Shown here one piece after another: positions 62,501-64,000 of a stretch of DNA of 64,000 nucleotides (the stretch's first letter is position 1; every line of letters starts with the position of its first letter). The position numbers were made by a program, and so were the translations under genes. Source of the stretch: Alcaligenes pakistanensis (GTDB lineage Bacteria > Pseudomonadota > Gammaproteobacteria > Burkholderiales > Burkholderiaceae_B); assembly GCF_014652815.1 (NCBI RefSeq), contig NZ_BMZN01000001.1:976888-1040887 (forward strand), given 5' to 3'. Below the pieces are notes generated by a model, which saw only the letters and a list, made by a program, of their open reading frames with translations, was not told the origin of the DNA and made no database searches.

Positions 62501-64000
62501 GCAGTTGCCCCATTGGCACTGACATTCCAACCCGCATTAGCGACCTCTGAAACATCCTTCAACTGCGACACATTGACCGCATCGGTATCGTCAGTGCCAG
62601 CAGCCAGATCAGTGATCTTCTTGCCACCCATATTGATGCCGTCACTGTTGAGCACCGGACCACCGTTATTGATGGTGATGCTGTTCAGATCCGTCAGATC
62701 CTGAGCCATAACCAGGTTCAACTGATTGCCGTCGCTGTCGACACGCAGGTTTGCACCTGTCGCGTCGCCACCTGCAGCCAACTCGCCCGACAGGGTCAAC
62801 GGTGTGGCATCGCCCAAAGTCTTGGCAATTGTGCTGCCGGTATTGCCCGCGAAGCTCAAACCATCCGTCTGGGTCGCGACCTCGTTGCCCTTGTAGATGA
62901 CATCGCCTGCGTTGTTGACCACGAAGTTATCGCCCAGGTGGGTTTCGCCTTCAACGGTCAAATTAGTTGTCGTGATGCTGTCGCCATTGATGACCGTATC
63001 GCCCACGGTAATGCTGTTGCCGATTGTCAGGTCATCTGCCAGATTGAAAACCAGATCAGTACCGGTACGGGCAACCGTGATGTTGCCATCGTCATTGCTG
63101 AAGTCGACTGAACCACCGGGTTTCACATTCTCGGCAGTTGCCCCATTGGCGCTGACATTCCAACCCGCATTAGCGACCTCTGAAACATCCTTCAACTGCG
63201 ACACATTGACCGCATCGGTATCGTCAGTGCCAGCAGCCAGATCAGTGATCTTCTTGCCACCCATATTGATGCCGTCACTGTTGAGCACCGGACCACCGTT
63301 ATTGATGGTGATACTGTTCAGATCCGTCAGATCCTGAGCCATAACCAGGTTCAACTGATTGCCGTCGCTGTCGACACGCAGGTTTGCACCTGTCGCGTCG
63401 CCACCTGCTGCCAACTCGCCCGACAGGGTCAACGGTGTGTCATCGCCCAAAGTCTTGGCAATTGTGCTGCCGGTATTACCCGCGAAGCTCAAACCATCCG
63501 TCTGGGTTGCAACTTCGCTGCCCTTGTAGATGACATCGCCTGCGTTGTTGACCACGAAGTTATCGCCCAGGTGGGTTTCGCCTTCAACGGTCAAATTAGT
63601 AGTCGTGATGCTGTCGCCATTGATGACCGTATCGCCCACGGTAATGCTGTTGCCGATTGTCAGATCATCTGCCAGATTGAAAGCCAGATCAGTACCGGTA
63701 CGGGCAACCGTGATGTTGCCATCGTCATTGCTGAAGTCCACCGAACCACCAGGCTTCACATTCTCGGCAGTTGCCCCATTGGCGCTGACATTCCAACCTG
63801 CGTTAGCGACCTCTGAAACATCCTTCAACTGCGACACATTGACCGCATCGGTATCGTCAGTGCCAGCAGCCAGATCAGTGATCTTCTTGCCACCCATATT
63901 GATGCCGTCACTGTTGAGCACCGGACCACCGTTATTGATGGTGATACTGTTCAGATCCGTCAGATCCTGAGCCATAACCAGATTCAGCTTGTTACCGTCG
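59536..64000 (-). CDS. Trimeric autotransporter adhesin (YadA type), 5' end outside window
   Basis: At least 1,488 residues of a trimeric autotransporter are present; the N-terminus and signal peptide lie beyond base 64000. The C-terminal ~60 residues form the YadA membrane anchor ('AYLPGKHMMSMAGGTWRGESGMAIGFSGITDNGKWVYKLSGN', ending in aromatic 'YQW'). Before it come a coiled-coil stalk ('NNLRHDINRLDKRLSAGVAAAMATA') and a Gly/Ser-rich linker near residues 1260-1290 of the visible part. The rest is built of neck motifs ('DLAAGTDDTDAVNVSQL') each followed by a Trp-ring-like 'GWNVSANG', in nearly identical 211-223-residue repeats. It is surface-exposed and probably mediates adhesion or autoaggregation. 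The operon continues with tpgA. Confidence 0.95.
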   Translation of the reverse strand, partial: DGNKLNLVMAQDLTDLNSITINNGGPVLNSDGINMGGKKITDLAAGTDDTDAVNVSQLKDVSEVANAGWNVSANGATAENVKPGGSVDFSNDDGNITVARTGTDLAFNLADDLTIGNSITVGDTVINGDSITTTNLTVEGETHLGDNFVVNNAGDVIYKGSEVATQTDGLSFAGNTGSTIAKTLGDDTPLTLSGELAAGGDATGANLRVDSDGNQLNLVMAQDLTDLNSITINNGGPVLNSDGINMGGKKITDLAAGTDDTDAVNVSQLKDVSEVANAGWNVSANGATAENVKPGGSVDFSNDDGNITVARTGTDLVFNLADDLTIGNSITVGDTVINGDSITTTNLTVEGETHLGDNFVVNNAGDVIYKGNEVATQTDGLSFAGNTGSTIAKTLGDATPLTLSGELAAGGDATGANLRVDSDGNQLNLVMAQDLTDLNSITINNGGPVLNSDGINMGGKKITDLAAGTDDTDAVNVSQLKDVSEVANAGWNVSANGATAENVKPGGSVDFSNDDGNITVARTGTDLVFNLADDLTIGNSITVGDTVINGDSVTVGDTVVNGDSIMTNNLTVQGETHLGDNFVVNKAGDVIYKGSEVATQTDGLSFAGNTGSTIAKTLGDDTPLTLSGELAAGGDATGANLRVDSDGNQLNLVMAQDLTDLNSITINNGGPVLNSDGINMGGKKITDLAAGTDDTDAVNVSQLKDVSEVANAGWNVSANGATAENVKPGGSVDFSNDDGNITVARTGTDLVFNLADDLTIGNSITVGDTVINGDSITVGDTVVNGDSITTNNLTVQGETRLGNNFLVNNAGDVIYKGSEVATQTDGLSFAGNTGSTIAKTLGDDTPLTLSGELAADGDATGANLRVDSDGNQLNLVMAQNLTDLNSITINNGGPVINGDGINMGGKKITDLAAGTDDTDAVNVSQLKEVSEVANAGWNISANGADAENVKPGGSVDFSNEDGNISIIRDGTDLAFNLNKDIDLGSDGSLTTGNTLVNNDGLSVDDGAGNKTATTAAGTTVSNAAGDTTSVGAGSISVADAAGNSTTIGSTQIVVGGGNPVIINGDTGRINGLTNTTWDPDNYTSGQAATEDQLKRVSDVASAGWNVTDEQGNSANIGPNGQVTFVGDKNVTVEQTGTENEGQLEVKLNKDIDLGTDGSLKTGDTVVNNTGVAVGSDVHLGSTGLTINNGPSMTLGGINAGDLRITNVAAGINSSDAVNYGQLQPIESFIGLDGSGSFAYNGSQHTSLKDVLDSMHWNVEAPAPGKEDGGNAGGSDGSGSSGGGNGGSGGNTPIHNGNTVGFVEGDNIVISKTDRVDDAGKTIGTDITVAVSQDLKVNSITAVNVHADEIQISNGGPIINENGIDMSGKQITNVAAGVNETDAVNVGQLHQVAGNLQGQVNNLRHDINRLDKRLSAGVAAAMATASLPQAYLPGKHMMSMAGGTWRGESGMAIGFSGITDNGKWVYKLSGNSTSRGDYGGAVGVGYQW
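61372..63975 (-). repeat. Four tandem near-identical repeats (633 or 669 bp) in the adhesin gene
   Basis: Unit boundaries set at the codon for Met in 'MAQDL' are 63343-63975 and 62710-63342 (633 bp each), then 62041-62709 and 61372-62040 (669 bp each). A diverged partial unit follows (about 61059-61371), and another copy starts before 63975 and runs off the window. The longer units contain an extra 12-residue copy of the 'ITVGDTVVNGDS' element (36 bp). The DNA is close to identical between units, so copy number probably varies by recombination and may be mis-assembled. Confidence 0.92.

Noticed and set aside
59788-63970. Long open frames on the plus strand opposite the adhesin gene
   Set aside because: They repeat with exactly the adhesin repeat period and have no ribosome-binding sites; they are antisense shadows of the repetitive minus-strand gene.

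Overview
The window looks like chromosome of an Alcaligenes species (Betaproteobacteria, Burkholderiales, Alcaligenaceae), close to A. faecalis or A. ammonioxydans. The evidence is moderately GC-rich DNA, a complete poly-hydroxyalkanoate (PHA) locus, and above all a gene cluster whose order and operator sequence match the dnf (Dirammox, direct ammonia oxidation to N2) cluster known from that genus. The species call is from memory of families and operators, not from a search.

Layout. 1-3.5 kb: the end of an amidase, then a MocR regulator divergent from an MFS transporter. 3.5-17.9 kb: a long minus-strand run reading phaC, a four-gene export system (outer-membrane factor, HlyD, RbbA-type fused ABC, ABC-2 permease), phaP, phaB, phaA, a DUF3141 PHA-synthase-like protein and an SDR. 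18.3-20.8 kb: a TetR regulator, then yhhQ-queC (queuosine precursor uptake and preQ0 synthesis) behind a likely preQ1-I riboswitch. 20.8-30.5 kb: the dnf region, with glyA, a serC-like gene (dnfT1 position), MocR regulator dnfR, a glyA-like gene (dnfT2 position), dnfA (AurF-type di-iron oxygenase), dnfB (flavin/2Fe-2S reductase), dnfC (glutamine amidotransferase) and dnfD (pyridoxal-kinase-like). 30.6-39.4 kb: a BCCT transporter, then soxR with a textbook SoxR box driving a small ORF and an RND efflux operon. 39.6-42.3 kb: amiS-amiC-amiR without an adjacent amidase, with a terminator in the leader. 42.4-46.7 kb: an EamA exporter, a candidate structured RNA, and a cbb3-like oxidase operon with a CcoS-like segment fused to CcoN. 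46.9-52.3 kb: a third MocR regulator, a lipocalin-like protein, a LysR regulator divergent from an omega-aminotransferase, and murI. 52.9-57.5 kb: two lipoproteins and a Tat-exported phosphocholine-type phospholipase C. 57.6-64 kb: a trimeric autotransporter adhesin (its start lies outside the window) with a TpgA-type partner and two small accessory genes.

The most interesting part is the dnf region. DnfA, B and C form a coherent oxygenase, reductase and amidotransferase set. The flanking enzymes are PLP-centred: a SerC-like enzyme with a changed phosphate-pocket residue, a GlyA-like protein whose Schiff-base lysine is glycine, a MocR regulator that keeps its lysine, and a PLP-making kinase. 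DnfR-type half-sites occur at all three promoters of the cluster. Two of these promoters, dnfA and the divergent glyA-like gene, share the same 23-bp spacing. The dnfA leader also carries an intrinsic-terminator-like hairpin and further hairpins, suggesting a second layer of control. No tRNA, rRNA, CRISPR array or insertion sequence was recognised.
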